A stretch of DNA of 21,193 nucleotides from an uncultured Oscillospiraceae bacterium (GTDB lineage Bacteria; Bacillota; Clostridia; Oscillospirales; Oscillospiraceae): positions 1 to 21,193 of the forward strand of contig CAKUEI010000022.1 of NCBI GenBank assembly GCA_934646175.1, given 5' to 3'. Both the position numbers and the translations under genes were made by a program. Below the pieces are notes generated by a model. The model was not told the DNA's origin and did no database searches. It saw nothing but the letters and a program-made list of their open reading frames with translations. Shown here one piece after another: positions 1 through 6,327 of the stretch (positions within the stretch are counted from its first letter, which is position 1; the number at the start of each line of letters is the position of its first letter).

Positions 1-87
1 CGGCATAGCCGTTAAGCTACACCGTTCCTTGCTTCAATGTTTTCCTAAGTCACCGCCGCATCCCCGGACGGGCTTTTTCCTTTCGGC

Positions 88-1422
88 TTATTCCTTCACC
101 GCGGTGGCCCGGCGATAGATGAATACGGACACCACAGCAGAAATCACCTCGGTGACCCAGAAGGCGTTCCAGACGCCCACGGCGCCCCACACCCGGCTGA
201 GGAGCCACGCCGCCGGGATCATGACCACCGTATAGCGGCACAGGGAGATGATGAGGGACGCGCCGCCCTTCCCCAGCCCCTCCAGCGCACCGGAGGCAGT
301 GACGGAAATGCCGGAGGCCAAAAAGCCGCAGCAGATGATGCGCAGGGCAAGACCGCCCTTTTCCACCGTATCCGCTGTGGTAGTGAAAAGGCCCAGCAGC
401 TGCTGTGGAATGGTGAGGCAGAGCACAGTCCCCACCGCCATGACCACCAGAATGAGGATCAGGGAGACAGAGAAGATCTTCTTCACCCGCCGGTGCTCCC
501 CCGCGCCGTAATTGTAGCCCATGAGGGGGCGCATCCCCTGCACCACGCCGTTGGCCGTCAGGTAAAGGAAGGACTGGAGCTTATAATAGACCCCAAGGAT
601 GAGCACGTAGGACTGAGAAAACGCCGCCAGAATGCCGTTCAGGCAGGTGATCAGCAAGGACGGCAGCGCCAGATTGAGGGCCGCCGGGATGCCCACGCCG
701 TACATCCGCCTAGTCACAAGGCCCGCGTCGGAAAAATCGCGGAAGTCGATCTTCACCGGAAGGCCCTTCCGCAGGTATAGCACCAGATAGATCACCAGAG
801 AGAAGACCTGTCCCAGCCCCGTGGCCAGCGCCGCCCCGCGGATGCCCAGCTGTGGGAAGGGACCAATTCCGAAAATAAGCAGCGGGTCCAGAATCAGATT
901 GGCCACGCAGCCCGCCAGCAGGGCGAGCATGGTGGTGGTCATCTTCCCCACGGCCTGATAGATCTTTTCCAAACTCATGGAAACGGCGAATGGGATGCTG
1001 AACAGGAACACCACGCCGGAATACTGAGTACCCATGGCAATCACATTATCCACATCCGTGAACAGGCGCAAAAAGGCCGGCATTCCGAGAATGCACCCCA
1101 CGGACAGCGCTACGCCGTGCAGGGCGTTTAAGAGGGTGCCCATGGTGGCCGCCCGGTCCGCCAGCTTCTGCTTTCCCGCGCCGAGATAATAGGCGATGAC
1201 GGCGTTCACCCCGATGCCGAAGCCGATGGTGACCGCATTCACCAGATTTTGCAGCGGGTACACCAGCGAAAGGGCGGTCATGGCATCCTCGCTGATCTTG
1301 GCCACGAAAAAGCTGTCCACGATGTTATAGAGGGCATTGACCAGCATGGAAAGCGTCATGGGCAATGCCATGGACAGCACCAGCGGCAGGATGGGCCGCT
1401 CTTTCATATAAGTCTGATCCAT
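88..1422 (-). CDS. MATE family multidrug/cation antiporter
   Basis: The 444-residue protein is a polytopic membrane protein of the MATE (multi-antimicrobial extrusion) family, which exports drugs or metabolites in exchange for Na+ or H+. The N-terminus reads MDQTYMKERPILPLVLSMAL, followed by the typical SMLVNALYNIVDSFFV segment of the first helices. About twelve hydrophobic segments form two similar halves, and the length is normal for the family. The open frame extends 20 codons further upstream, but I chose the ATG at 1422 because AAGGAG lies 8 nt before it and the longer version would start inside a terminator hairpin. It is divergent from the methyltransferase gene and has its own promoter and a leader attenuator. 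The substrate cannot be read from sequence. Family assignment is secure. Confidence 0.92.
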   Translation of the reverse strand: MDQTYMKERPILPLVLSMALPMTLSMLVNALYNIVDSFFVAKISEDAMTALSLVYPLQNLVNAVTIGFGIGVNAVIAYYLGAGKQKLADRAATMGTLLNALHGVALSVGCILGMPAFLRLFTDVDNVIAMGTQYSGVVFLFSIPFAVSMSLEKIYQAVGKMTTTMLALLAGCVANLILDPLLIFGIGPFPQLGIRGAALATGLGQVFSLVIYLVLYLRKGLPVKIDFRDFSDAGLVTRRMYGVGIPAALNLALPSLLITCLNGILAAFSQSYVLILGVYYKLQSFLYLTANGVVQGMRPLMGYNYGAGEHRRVKKIFSVSLILILVVMAVGTVLCLTIPQQLLGLFTTTADTVEKGGLALRIICCGFLASGISVTASGALEGLGKGGASLIISLCRYTVVMIPAAWLLSRVWGAVGVWNAFWVTEVISAVVSVFIYRRATAVKE

Positions 1423-1449
1423 TTTCGTTTCTCCTTCCCTTTGGGCAAC

Positions 1450-1488
1450 AAAAAATCGCCCCACGACCGGCAAGGCGGTCATGTGGCG
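1450..1488 (-). terminator. Intrinsic terminator in the MATE leader (putative attenuator)
   Basis: On the minus strand a 13-position stem (1476-1488 with 1457-1469, one mismatch and one G-U) closes a 6-nt loop and is followed by A then six T. It lies between the MATE promoter (1551-1579) and the ATG at 1422, so full-length transcription must read through it. That position suggests conditional termination. What senses the signal is unknown. Confidence 0.65.
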
Positions 1489-1550
1489 AAAAGAAAGCCG
1501 AATACTTTCGAAAAATCCACAGCAGCTTGAGAAGCTGTTTTAGCTTTGTT

Positions 1551-1579
1551 ATGGTACACCAGCCTTCCCTCTTTGTCAA
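1551..1579 (-). promoter_or_regulatory. Promoter of the MATE gene
   Basis: On the minus strand, TTGACA (1574-1579), a 17-bp spacer and TACCAT (1551-1556) form a good SigA-type promoter. Transcription would start near 1544, giving a leader of about 120 nt. Confidence 0.7.
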
Positions 1580-1606
1580 CCGTCCTTTTCGGAACGGGGA
1601 AAGGAC

Positions 1607-1635
1607 TTGCGTATCCTGGAAGGCTACGCTAAAAT
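1607..1635 (+). promoter_or_regulatory. Promoter of ogt
   Basis: TTGCGT (1607-1612), a 17-bp spacer and TAAAAT (1630-1635) lie 33 bp before the ogt ATG. It diverges from the MATE promoter; the two -35 boxes are about 27 bp apart. Confidence 0.6.
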
Positions 1636-1668
1636 AGTAATAGAACATTTGTTTAGGGAGGTAATCCC

Positions 1669-2202
1669 ATGGAGTATCTCCATTATTATGATTCCCCTTT
1701 GGGAAGGCTCACGCTGGCGGCCACCAAGCAGGGCCTGAGCGGCCTCTGGATCGAGGGCCAGAAGTATTTCGCCGCCTTTCTCTCCTCCGAGCACGAGGAG
1801 AAGTCCCTTCCGGTCTTTGACAAAACCGCCGCCTGGCTGGACCGCTATTTTCAAGGGGAAAAGCCGGGGGCACTTCCTCCCCTCGACCTGCATGGAAGTC
1901 CCTTCCGCCGCGCGGTGTGGGAGGTGCTGCTCACCATCCCTTATGGGCAGGTCACCACATACGGCGAGATCGCAAAGTTTTTGTCAGCAAAGTCCGGCCG
2001 GGCTGGAATGTCCGCCCAGGCGGTGGGCGGCGCTGTGGGGCATAATCCCGTCTCCATTCTCGTGCCCTGTCACCGGGTGGTCGGCGCCGACGGCAGCCTT
2101 ACCGGCTACGCCGGGGGTGTGGAGAAAAAGCTGTGGCTCCTGAAGTTGGAGGGCGCGGACGTAAGCAAGCTGTTCCTTCCCAATCGCGGGACCGCGCTGT
2201 AA
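1669..2202 (+). CDS. ogt: Methylated-DNA--[protein]-cysteine S-methyltransferase
   Basis: This 177-residue suicide enzyme moves an alkyl group from O6-alkylguanine (or O4-alkylthymine) to its own cysteine, repairing DNA directly. The active-site motif PCHRV is at residues 133-137 with Cys134 as acceptor. The helix-turn-helix segment around IPYGQVTTYGEIA (90-102) and the GYAGG segment near 146-150 that follows the active site are both present. A short extra stretch (about 105-116) lies between the recognition helix and AQAVGGAVG. The ATG at 1669 follows GGGAGGT with 6 nt spacing. It stands alone, with its own promoter upstream and a strong terminator just after it. Ogt type rather than Ada, because no regulatory domain is fused. 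Confidence 0.95.
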   Translation: MEYLHYYDSPLGRLTLAATKQGLSGLWIEGQKYFAAFLSSEHEEKSLPVFDKTAAWLDRYFQGEKPGALPPLDLHGSPFRRAVWEVLLTIPYGQVTTYGEIAKFLSAKSGRAGMSAQAVGGAVGHNPVSILVPCHRVVGADGSLTGYAGGVEKKLWLLKLEGADVSKLFLPNRGTAL

Positions 2203-2211
2203 TGCCGCATG

Positions 2212-2248
2212 AAAAGCCCGCGCCGCAAAATGCGGCGCAGGCTTTTTT
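2212..2248. terminator. Bidirectional intrinsic terminator between ogt and an XRE gene
   Basis: Near-perfect stem (2212-2227 with 2231-2246, one mismatch) with a three-base loop; T-run on the plus side and A-run on the other. It ends ogt and, because the convergent XRE stop codon lies at its edge (2247-2249), probably that gene too. Confidence 0.85.
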
Positions 2249-2489
2249 ACCGGATCTCCTGCTCCAACGCGTCAAATTCCGCGGTGGAGAAAAATTCGCC
2301 CAGTGTGATGTCCAATCCGTCGCAAATCAGTTTAATGGTCAACAGCTTGGGATTTTGACTTTTTCCGTACAGAATATTCTTCACACTGGACGGAGGCAGC
2401 GCGCTGATGGTAGCCAGTTTGTTGATCGACAGATTCCGCTCTGCGCAAAGCTGTAAAATGCGGTTCTTGACCGCTGTGACCGTATCCAT
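2247..2489 (-). CDS. XRE-family helix-turn-helix transcriptional regulator
   Basis: This 80-residue protein is almost entirely one Cro/C1-type helix-turn-helix domain. The scaffold NLSINKLATISALPPSSVKNI gives helices 2 and 3, and LLTIKLICDGLDITLGEFF is the typical following helix pair. There is no extra sensor or dimerisation domain. The ATG at 2489 has GGAGGG about 5 nt upstream. It diverges from a 61-residue orphan gene, and the 117 bp between them carry repeated GGCTATCC-like boxes, so autoregulation and control of the neighbour are likely. The target and signal are unknown. XRE antitoxins look similar, but the neighbour does not resemble a known toxin. Confidence 0.88.
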   Translation of the reverse strand: MDTVTAVKNRILQLCAERNLSINKLATISALPPSSVKNILYGKSQNPKLLTIKLICDGLDITLGEFFSTAEFDALEQEIR

Positions 2490-2525
2490 CCTTGCCCTCC
2501 TGTTGTCCGTGTTTTCTCTCCGTTA

Positions 2526-2584
2526 GGATAGCCGAAAACGCTGGACAAAATAGGCTATCCATGCTACTATTAGGCTATGGATAG
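2526..2584. promoter_or_regulatory. Operator cluster in the divergent XRE/61-aa promoter region
   Basis: GGATAGCC (2526-2533) is inverted as GGCTATCC (2553-2560). TAGGCTAT occurs at 2551-2558 and again at 2571-2578, exactly 20 bp apart. ATGGATAG (2577-2584) is the inverse of CTATCCAT (2555-2562). The central copy lies between the -35 and -10 boxes and the third covers the likely start of transcription. Binding by the XRE protein is inferred. Confidence 0.6.
2542..2570 (+). promoter_or_regulatory. Promoter of the 61-residue protein gene
   Basis: TGGACA (2542-2547), a 17-bp spacer and TACTAT (2565-2570) with a TG extension one base before the -10. It is interleaved with the GGCTATCC boxes. Confidence 0.65.
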
Positions 2585-2606
2585 ACGATTCAAGGAGGGA
2601 CCGTTC

Positions 2607-2792
2607 ATGCCAAACTATGCAAAAATGTACGCCGTCCTGTGCGGTGCCATTGACGATGTGATCACCCCGCTGGAGCAGATCCCGTTGGCCATCCCGGCAG
2701 TCAAACGACTGTACCGTGCGCTGGAGGAAGCGGAAGAACTTTACATCAGTTCCTCTTCCCACTCCGACGAAAACACTGAAAAAGAGAAATAA
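2607..2792 (+). CDS. Small conserved-looking protein of unknown function
   Basis: This 61-residue protein beginning MPNYAKMYAVLCGAIDDVI is not one I can assign. It has no signal peptide or convincing membrane helix. Residues 1-48 look like two amphipathic helices joined by a Pro-containing turn (LEQIPLAIPAVKRL), and the tail is Ser/Glu/Lys rich. The frame is open from 2577, but AAGGAGG at 2592-2598 with 8 nt spacing points to the ATG at 2607. A good promoter, the Shine-Dalgarno site and a terminator at 2795 make it a real monocistronic gene. It is probably controlled by the divergent XRE gene. Confidence 0.72.
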   Translation: MPNYAKMYAVLCGAIDDVITPLEQIPLAIPAVKRLYRALEEAEELYISSSSHSDENTEKEK

Positions 2793-2794
2793 AA

Positions 2795-2829
2795 AAACGC
2801 CCCGAAAGCAATTTGCTTTCGGGGCGTTT
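2795..2829. terminator. Terminator between the 61-aa gene and uraA
   Basis: Perfect 15-bp stem (2795-2809 with 2815-2829) and a 5-base loop. A seven-A run on the left makes it strongest for uraA coming from the right on the minus strand. It also follows the plus-strand gene by 2 bp. Confidence 0.85.
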
Positions 2830-2847
2830 CCGCACTCAGGTCAGAAA

Positions 2848-4248
2848 TCAATACTTGCCCAGAGAAGCGGTGTCGTCGCCGGAGGCACTCTGGCCGAACT
2901 TGAAGTCATTGCCGGGCAGGATGGCGTTGAGAATGATGCCCGCAATGGCGGCGATGGCCAGAGAGGTCAGGGTGATGGACGCGTTTCCGATGGTGAAGGT
3001 GATGCCATTGGTGAAGCCCAGGCCGCAGACCAGGATCACCGCGGCGATGATCAGGTTGCGGGAGTTGGTGAAGTCCACCTGGTTTTCCACCACGTTGCGC
3101 ACGCCGATGGCGGAGATCATGCCATAAAGGATAAAGCTGACGCCGCCAATGATGGCCGCCGGGATGGAGTTGACCAGCACGGCGAATTTCGGGCTGAAAG
3201 AAAGTACCACGGCGTAAATGGCAGCAAGGCGTACCACACGGGGGTCATAGACCTTGGACAGCACCAGAACGCCGGTATTTTCACCGTAGGTGGTGTTGGC
3301 CGGGCCTCCGAAGAAGCCTGCCATGGCGGTAGCCAGACCATCACCCAGCAGGGTGCGGTGCAGGCCGGGATCCTCGATGAAATTCTCGCCCACGGTGGCA
3401 GAGATGGCAGACATGTCTCCGATGTGCTCCATCATGGAAGCAATGGCAATGGGGGCCATAACCAGAATGGCGGAGAGGTCAAATTTCGCCACGCTCCCCT
3501 TGAAGTTCGTCAAAAAGGGCTGCAGGCCGATAAGCTTGGCGGATGCCATGCCGGAGTAGTCCAGCAGGGGCACCACGGCGCCGGAGGCATCCACCGCGGT
3601 GGCGCCGCAAGCGTTGGCGATGACGGCGATGATATAAGCGCCCACCACGCCCAGCAGGATGGGGAGAATCTTGATCATTCCCTTGCCCCAGATGTTGGCC
3701 ACCACGATAATGGCCATGGCCACCAGAGCCAGCCACCAGCAGGTTTTGGCGTTATTCACCGCCGAGGGAGCCAAATTCAGGCCGATGAGGATGATGATGG
3801 GGCCAGTGACCACCGGGGGCAGAAAGTGCATGACCCGGTGAACGCCCACAGCGCGGATCACCAGCGCCAGCACCAGATAAAGAAGGCCGGCCACCACGAT
3901 GCCGCCGCAGGCGTACTGCAGCTTTTCCGCCCCGGACATGGCAGCGTACATGCCGCTGTCCATGGCGCTGATGGCCGCAAAGCCGCCCAGAAAGGCAAAG
4001 GAGGAGCCCAGGAAGGCGGGCACCTTAAAGCGGGTGCACAGGTGGAAGAACAGGGTGCCGATCCCGGCGAAGAACAGGGTGGTCTGGATGGACAGGGGCA
4101 GTCCGTAGCTGTTCACCAGAATGGGGACCAGCACGGTTGCCCCGAACATGGCGAACATATGCTGCAGGCCCAGCACCAGCATTTTGGGCACGCCCAGTGT
4201 CCTTGCGTCCCGGATAGGGCCCTTGACGGCGCCGTTTTGTTTTTGCAT
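2848..4248 (-). CDS. uraA: Uracil permease (NCS2 family)
   Basis: This 466-residue membrane protein of the nucleobase-cation symporter-2 family imports uracil with protons. Two family carboxylates are visible: Glu274 in MEHIGD and Glu323 in the GGPANTTYGENTGV segment (314-327). The NTTYGEN sequence matches uracil permeases better than xanthine or urate carriers. Around fourteen hydrophobic segments and normal length support an intact carrier. The frame is open 43 codons upstream, but the ATG at 4248 has AAGGAG 10 nt before it and the longer N-terminus would run through a terminator hairpin. The gene is monocistronic, with its own promoter, a leader attenuator and a strong terminator. No pyrimidine biosynthesis gene is adjacent. 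Confidence 0.93.
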   Translation of the reverse strand: MQKQNGAVKGPIRDARTLGVPKMLVLGLQHMFAMFGATVLVPILVNSYGLPLSIQTTLFFAGIGTLFFHLCTRFKVPAFLGSSFAFLGGFAAISAMDSGMYAAMSGAEKLQYACGGIVVAGLLYLVLALVIRAVGVHRVMHFLPPVVTGPIIILIGLNLAPSAVNNAKTCWWLALVAMAIIVVANIWGKGMIKILPILLGVVGAYIIAVIANACGATAVDASGAVVPLLDYSGMASAKLIGLQPFLTNFKGSVAKFDLSAILVMAPIAIASMMEHIGDMSAISATVGENFIEDPGLHRTLLGDGLATAMAGFFGGPANTTYGENTGVLVLSKVYDPRVVRLAAIYAVVLSFSPKFAVLVNSIPAAIIGGVSFILYGMISAIGVRNVVENQVDFTNSRNLIIAAVILVCGLGFTNGITFTIGNASITLTSLAIAAIAGIILNAILPGNDFKFGQSASGDDTASLGKY

Positions 4249-4286
4249 GGTAGTCGTTCTCCTTTCTCTCTCAAACACAAATGGGC

Positions 4287-4313
4287 AAAAAAAATACCGG
4301 CAATCAGCCGGTA
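4287..4313 (-). terminator. Intrinsic terminator in the uraA leader (putative attenuator)
   Basis: Perfect 7-bp stem (4307-4313 with 4295-4301), 5-base loop, followed on the minus strand by eight T. It lies 40 nt before the uraA ATG and about 85 nt after the likely start of transcription. PyrR-type attenuation is known for such genes, but I do not see a clear PyrR site. Confidence 0.7.
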
Positions 4314-4404
4314 AAACTAAGAGAAAAGGAAATAATACGGCCACGGCTCCGCTTCGTTCGCAGCTGTGCCATACCATTCACCCTCCCTTTCCTCATTAAG
4401 TGGT

Positions 4405-4433
4405 ATGATACCAAATTTCGGTCTCTTTGTCAA
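4405..4433 (-). promoter_or_regulatory. Promoter of uraA
   Basis: TTGACA (4428-4433), a 17-bp spacer and TATCAT (4405-4410) on the minus strand. The -10 sits in a dyad, TGGTAT-G-ATACCA (4401-4413), which could be an operator or chance. The leader is about 150 nt. Confidence 0.75.
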
Positions 4434-4515
4434 TTGCTCTTCTGCAAAGTGGCCGCGTTTTCCCCATAGAAAAGCAGCGGCAGCCAGGGCGGATTTTTGG
4501 CCATTTGGTCACAGG

Positions 4516-4552
4516 AAAAGGGACAGGAAGGCAAACCGCCCCTGTCCCTTTT
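4516..4552. terminator. Terminator downstream of the SDR gene
   Basis: Stem AAAAGGGACAGG (4516-4527) with its complement at 4541-4552 and a 13-base loop; T-runs on both strands. It lies 32 bp after the SDR stop. Confidence 0.8.
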
Positions 4553-4584
4553 TGTTTCCCATATTTCCGAAAACGCCGCCGTTC

Positions 4585-5385
4585 TTACGGCCGCAGGCCC
4601 ATGCCGCCCTCCAGCGTCAGGGTCTCACCGGAGAGATACTTGAAGTCCGGCGTGGCCAGCTGGACGCAGACGCGGCCGATTTCACGCTCGGAATCGCCGT
4701 AATGGCCCATGGGCGGCATTTTAACGTTGGCCTTGAATGCCTCCGGATACGCCTGTTGGAACTGCTCCAGCTTGGCGGTCCATGCCAGGGGGCAGACCAC
4801 GTTGACGTTGATGCCGTCCGGGCCCCATTCGGTGGCAGCCACGCGGGACAGGCCGCGGATGCCCTCCTTGGCAGCGGCATAGGCACTCTGGCCAAAATTG
4901 CCGAACAGACCGGCGCCGGAGGCAAAATTGATCACCGTGCCCTTGGATTCCTTCAAATAGGGGTAGCACGCCTTCATATAGTAGAAGGTGGCGTACAGGC
5001 CGGAATACATGGCAAGATCAAACTGCTCCGTGGTGTTCTCCACCAGCGGAACGCCGGAGGCGGAAGCCTGGGCGTTATTGATCAGCACCTGAATGCCGCC
5101 AAAGGCGTCCACGGTCTCCCGGACCACCTTCTGCACGACGGATTCGTTGTCCGCCCCGGCATTCACATCGGCCTGCACGCAGAGAACTTTGATGCCGTAG
5201 CGGCTTTCCAACTCCGCCTTGGCATCTTCCAGCTTCTTGACGTTGCGGCCGGTGATCACCAAATTAGCCCCTTCCTTCGCGTATGCAGTGGCAATTCCAT
5301 AACCGATGGAGCCGCAGCTGCCATCCTGAAGCACAGCACGGCCCCCGCCGGTAATAAGGACCGTTTTCCCTGTGAAAAATCCCAT
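4585..5385 (-). CDS. Short-chain dehydrogenase/reductase with extended glycine-rich loop
   Basis: This 266-residue NAD(P)-dependent oxidoreductase has a classical SDR Rossmann fold. Visible motifs are the N-terminal cofactor motif (TGGG at 12-15, GSIGYGIA at 25-32), NNA at 103-105, catalytic Ser156 and the YAAAK motif at 169-173. The cofactor motif is unusual: about eight residues (AVLQDGSC) separate TGGGR from GSIGYG, where classical SDRs have a compact TGGxxGIG. FabI-type enoyl reductases have a related, longer loop, but their Tyr/Lys spacing differs. Closing sequence YLSGETLTLEGGMGL is normal. The substrate is unknown. The ATG at 5385 follows AAGGAG with 9 nt spacing; the gene is monocistronic with its own promoter and terminator. 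Confidence 0.9.
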   Translation of the reverse strand: MGFFTGKTVLITGGGRAVLQDGSCGSIGYGIATAYAKEGANLVITGRNVKKLEDAKAELESRYGIKVLCVQADVNAGADNESVVQKVVRETVDAFGGIQVLINNAQASASGVPLVENTTEQFDLAMYSGLYATFYYMKACYPYLKESKGTVINFASGAGLFGNFGQSAYAAAKEGIRGLSRVAATEWGPDGINVNVVCPLAWTAKLEQFQQAYPEAFKANVKMPPMGHYGDSEREIGRVCVQLATPDFKYLSGETLTLEGGMGLRP

Positions 5386-5431
5386 AATTCGGTTCTCCTT
5401 TCCGGTGTGTATTGTGCACCTTTACAACTGC

Positions 5432-5460
5432 ATTTTAGCAGACCGGGCGGGGTTTGTAAA
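5432..5460 (-). promoter_or_regulatory. Promoter of the SDR gene
   Basis: TTTACA (5455-5460), a 17-bp spacer and TAAAAT (5432-5437) on the minus strand, each one mismatch from consensus, about 47 bp before the ATG. Confidence 0.65.
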
Positions 5461-5548
5461 TCATTTTTGTGGAAAACGGCAGAGGAAAATCTCCCATCTG
5501 CGCATTGCGGCCTGCTTTCTATGGTCAGTGAAGCCTCTTTCGCACAAG

Positions 5549-5578
5549 AACGCGCACAGTGCGCTTTTTGTGCGCGTT
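5549..5578. other. GC-rich hairpin with competing arms
   Basis: Perfect 10-bp inverted repeat (5549-5558 with 5569-5578). GTGCGC occurs twice (5559-5564 and 5570-5575), so either copy could pair with GCGCAC (5552-5557). It lies between the SDR promoter and the tRNA-Ala terminator, with no gene to explain it. Confidence 0.45.
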
Positions 5579-5611
5579 AGTCATTCTTCTGATTGGCATT
5601 TGGGGAAAAGA

Positions 5612-5646
5612 AAAAGCCTTGAAAACGTAGTGTTTTCAAGGCTTTT
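5612..5646 (-). terminator. Probable original tRNA-Ala terminator, displaced by the insertion
   Basis: Perfect 15-bp stem (5612-5626 with 5632-5646), 5-base loop, T-rich tail on the minus strand. It begins 5 bp beyond the truncated tRNA copy at 5652-5704, where a tRNA terminator would sit. It is now about 1.45 kb from the functional tRNA. Confidence 0.75.
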
Positions 5647-5651
5647 CTCTT

Positions 5652-5704
5652 TTGGTGGAGATAAGCGGGATCGAACCGCTGACCTCTTGAATGCCATTCA
5701 AGCG
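5652..5704 (-). repeat. Distal attachment repeat: orphaned 3' part of tRNA-Ala
   Basis: Identical over 53 bp to 7103-7155. It contains tRNA positions 25-76 (anticodon arm to CCA) and one extra base but lacks the acceptor 5' strand and the D-arm, so it cannot make a tRNA. It marks the distal island boundary. Confidence 0.92.
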
Positions 5705-5754
5705 AAATAAGGCAAACCAATAAAAAGTCGCAAAGCCATTGAAAACACAGGACT

Positions 5755-5833
5755 TTAGAGCATTGCAATCTTGATTATTACAAGCACACCACGCTTGATT
5801 TTTGCTTCTGTAAGCCGTTCTAACTCAAGTCAT
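5755..5833 (-). pseudogene. Frameshifted remnant of a small gene after ltp
   Basis: A strong Shine-Dalgarno site (AGGAGGAGGG near 5840-5849) precedes an ATG at 5833, but the frame stops after two codons. Skipping one T after ATGACT gives a 25-codon frame reading MTELERLTEAKIKRGVLVII and ending at 5755, with a plausible charged amphipathic start. It reads as the beginning of a gene lost by a one-base insertion and truncation. I do not recognise the family. The frame could be chance, but the ribosome site is good. Confidence 0.35.
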
Positions 5834-5852
5834 GTATTACCCTCCTCCTAAT

Positions 5853-6308
5853 TTAATAACCATTCTGCTCCACGCCATAGACGGCTTGATCGTAAGTAAA
5901 TCCCTCATACTCCAACTGCTCAATCAGCCCTTGGCGTGAAAAAGACATAGAATTTAAGTATTCTTTTGCAGATAGTGCGGCTTGTTCATACCAATCAGCA
6001 CCACAATTATCAGCAGCGTATGTGGCTTCACTATTTGAGTAACCTTCATATTCCAGTTGTTCTATTAGACCACTATACGAAAACGCCATTGAATTTAGAT
6101 ATTGCCTTGCAGATTCAAGTGCATTGCGCTCTCCCATTGTTGCGTCTGTATCCCCGTAAGTAAGATCATTGTCGTTGTTACTGTATGAAGGTTCGTAACT
6201 CGGTTTGTCTGCTTGTCCTGTAGGCGAAGAATCGGTTGAATTAGCACACGCAACTAAACCAAAACACATTGCCAAAACCAATAGAATAGCAGCCCATTTC
6301 TTCATCAT
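5853..6308 (-). CDS. Ltp-family surface lipoprotein (putative superinfection exclusion)
   Basis: This 151-residue lipoprotein has a charged start (MMKK), a hydrophobic stretch (6-20) and the lipobox LVAC with Cys21 as lipidation site. A low-complexity Ser/Asn/Asp linker (22-60) would span the wall. Two tandem Ltp repeats follow (about 62-108 and 110-151), each with A..YLNSM.FS..GLIEQLEYEG, the first ending in NCGADWYEQA. This pattern is that of the host cell surface-exposed lipoprotein family (Ltp), whose TP-J34 member blocks phage DNA entry. Its place in a phage-like insert next to a repressor fits that role. Family assignment is from the repeats; activity here is inferred. Start: AGGGGG lies 5-6 nt before the ATG. 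Confidence 0.85.
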   Translation of the reverse strand: MMKKWAAILLVLAMCFGLVACANSTDSSPTGQADKPSYEPSYSNNDNDLTYGDTDATMGERNALESARQYLNSMAFSYSGLIEQLEYEGYSNSEATYAADNCGADWYEQAALSAKEYLNSMSFSRQGLIEQLEYEGFTYDQAVYGVEQNGY

Positions 6309-6327
6309 AGTTTCCCCCTCTTGTTTT

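Noticed and set aside
2247..2792. Toxin-antitoxin pair
   Set aside because: The genes diverge instead of forming an operon and the 61-residue protein resembles no toxin family I know; a regulator with its target is the safer reading.
2716..4314. 532-codon open frame on the plus strand
   Set aside because: It is antisense to uraA, very rich in Gly, His, Gln and Asp with no domain pattern, and runs through two terminators; a product of GC-rich codon use on the other strand.
4366..5580. 404-codon plus-strand frame opposite the SDR gene
   Set aside because: Antisense shadow crossing the uraA promoter, an SDR terminator and the SDR promoter.
5652..5704. Second tRNA-Ala gene
   Set aside because: Only positions 25-76 are present; acceptor 5' strand and D-arm are missing, so it is an attachment-site copy.
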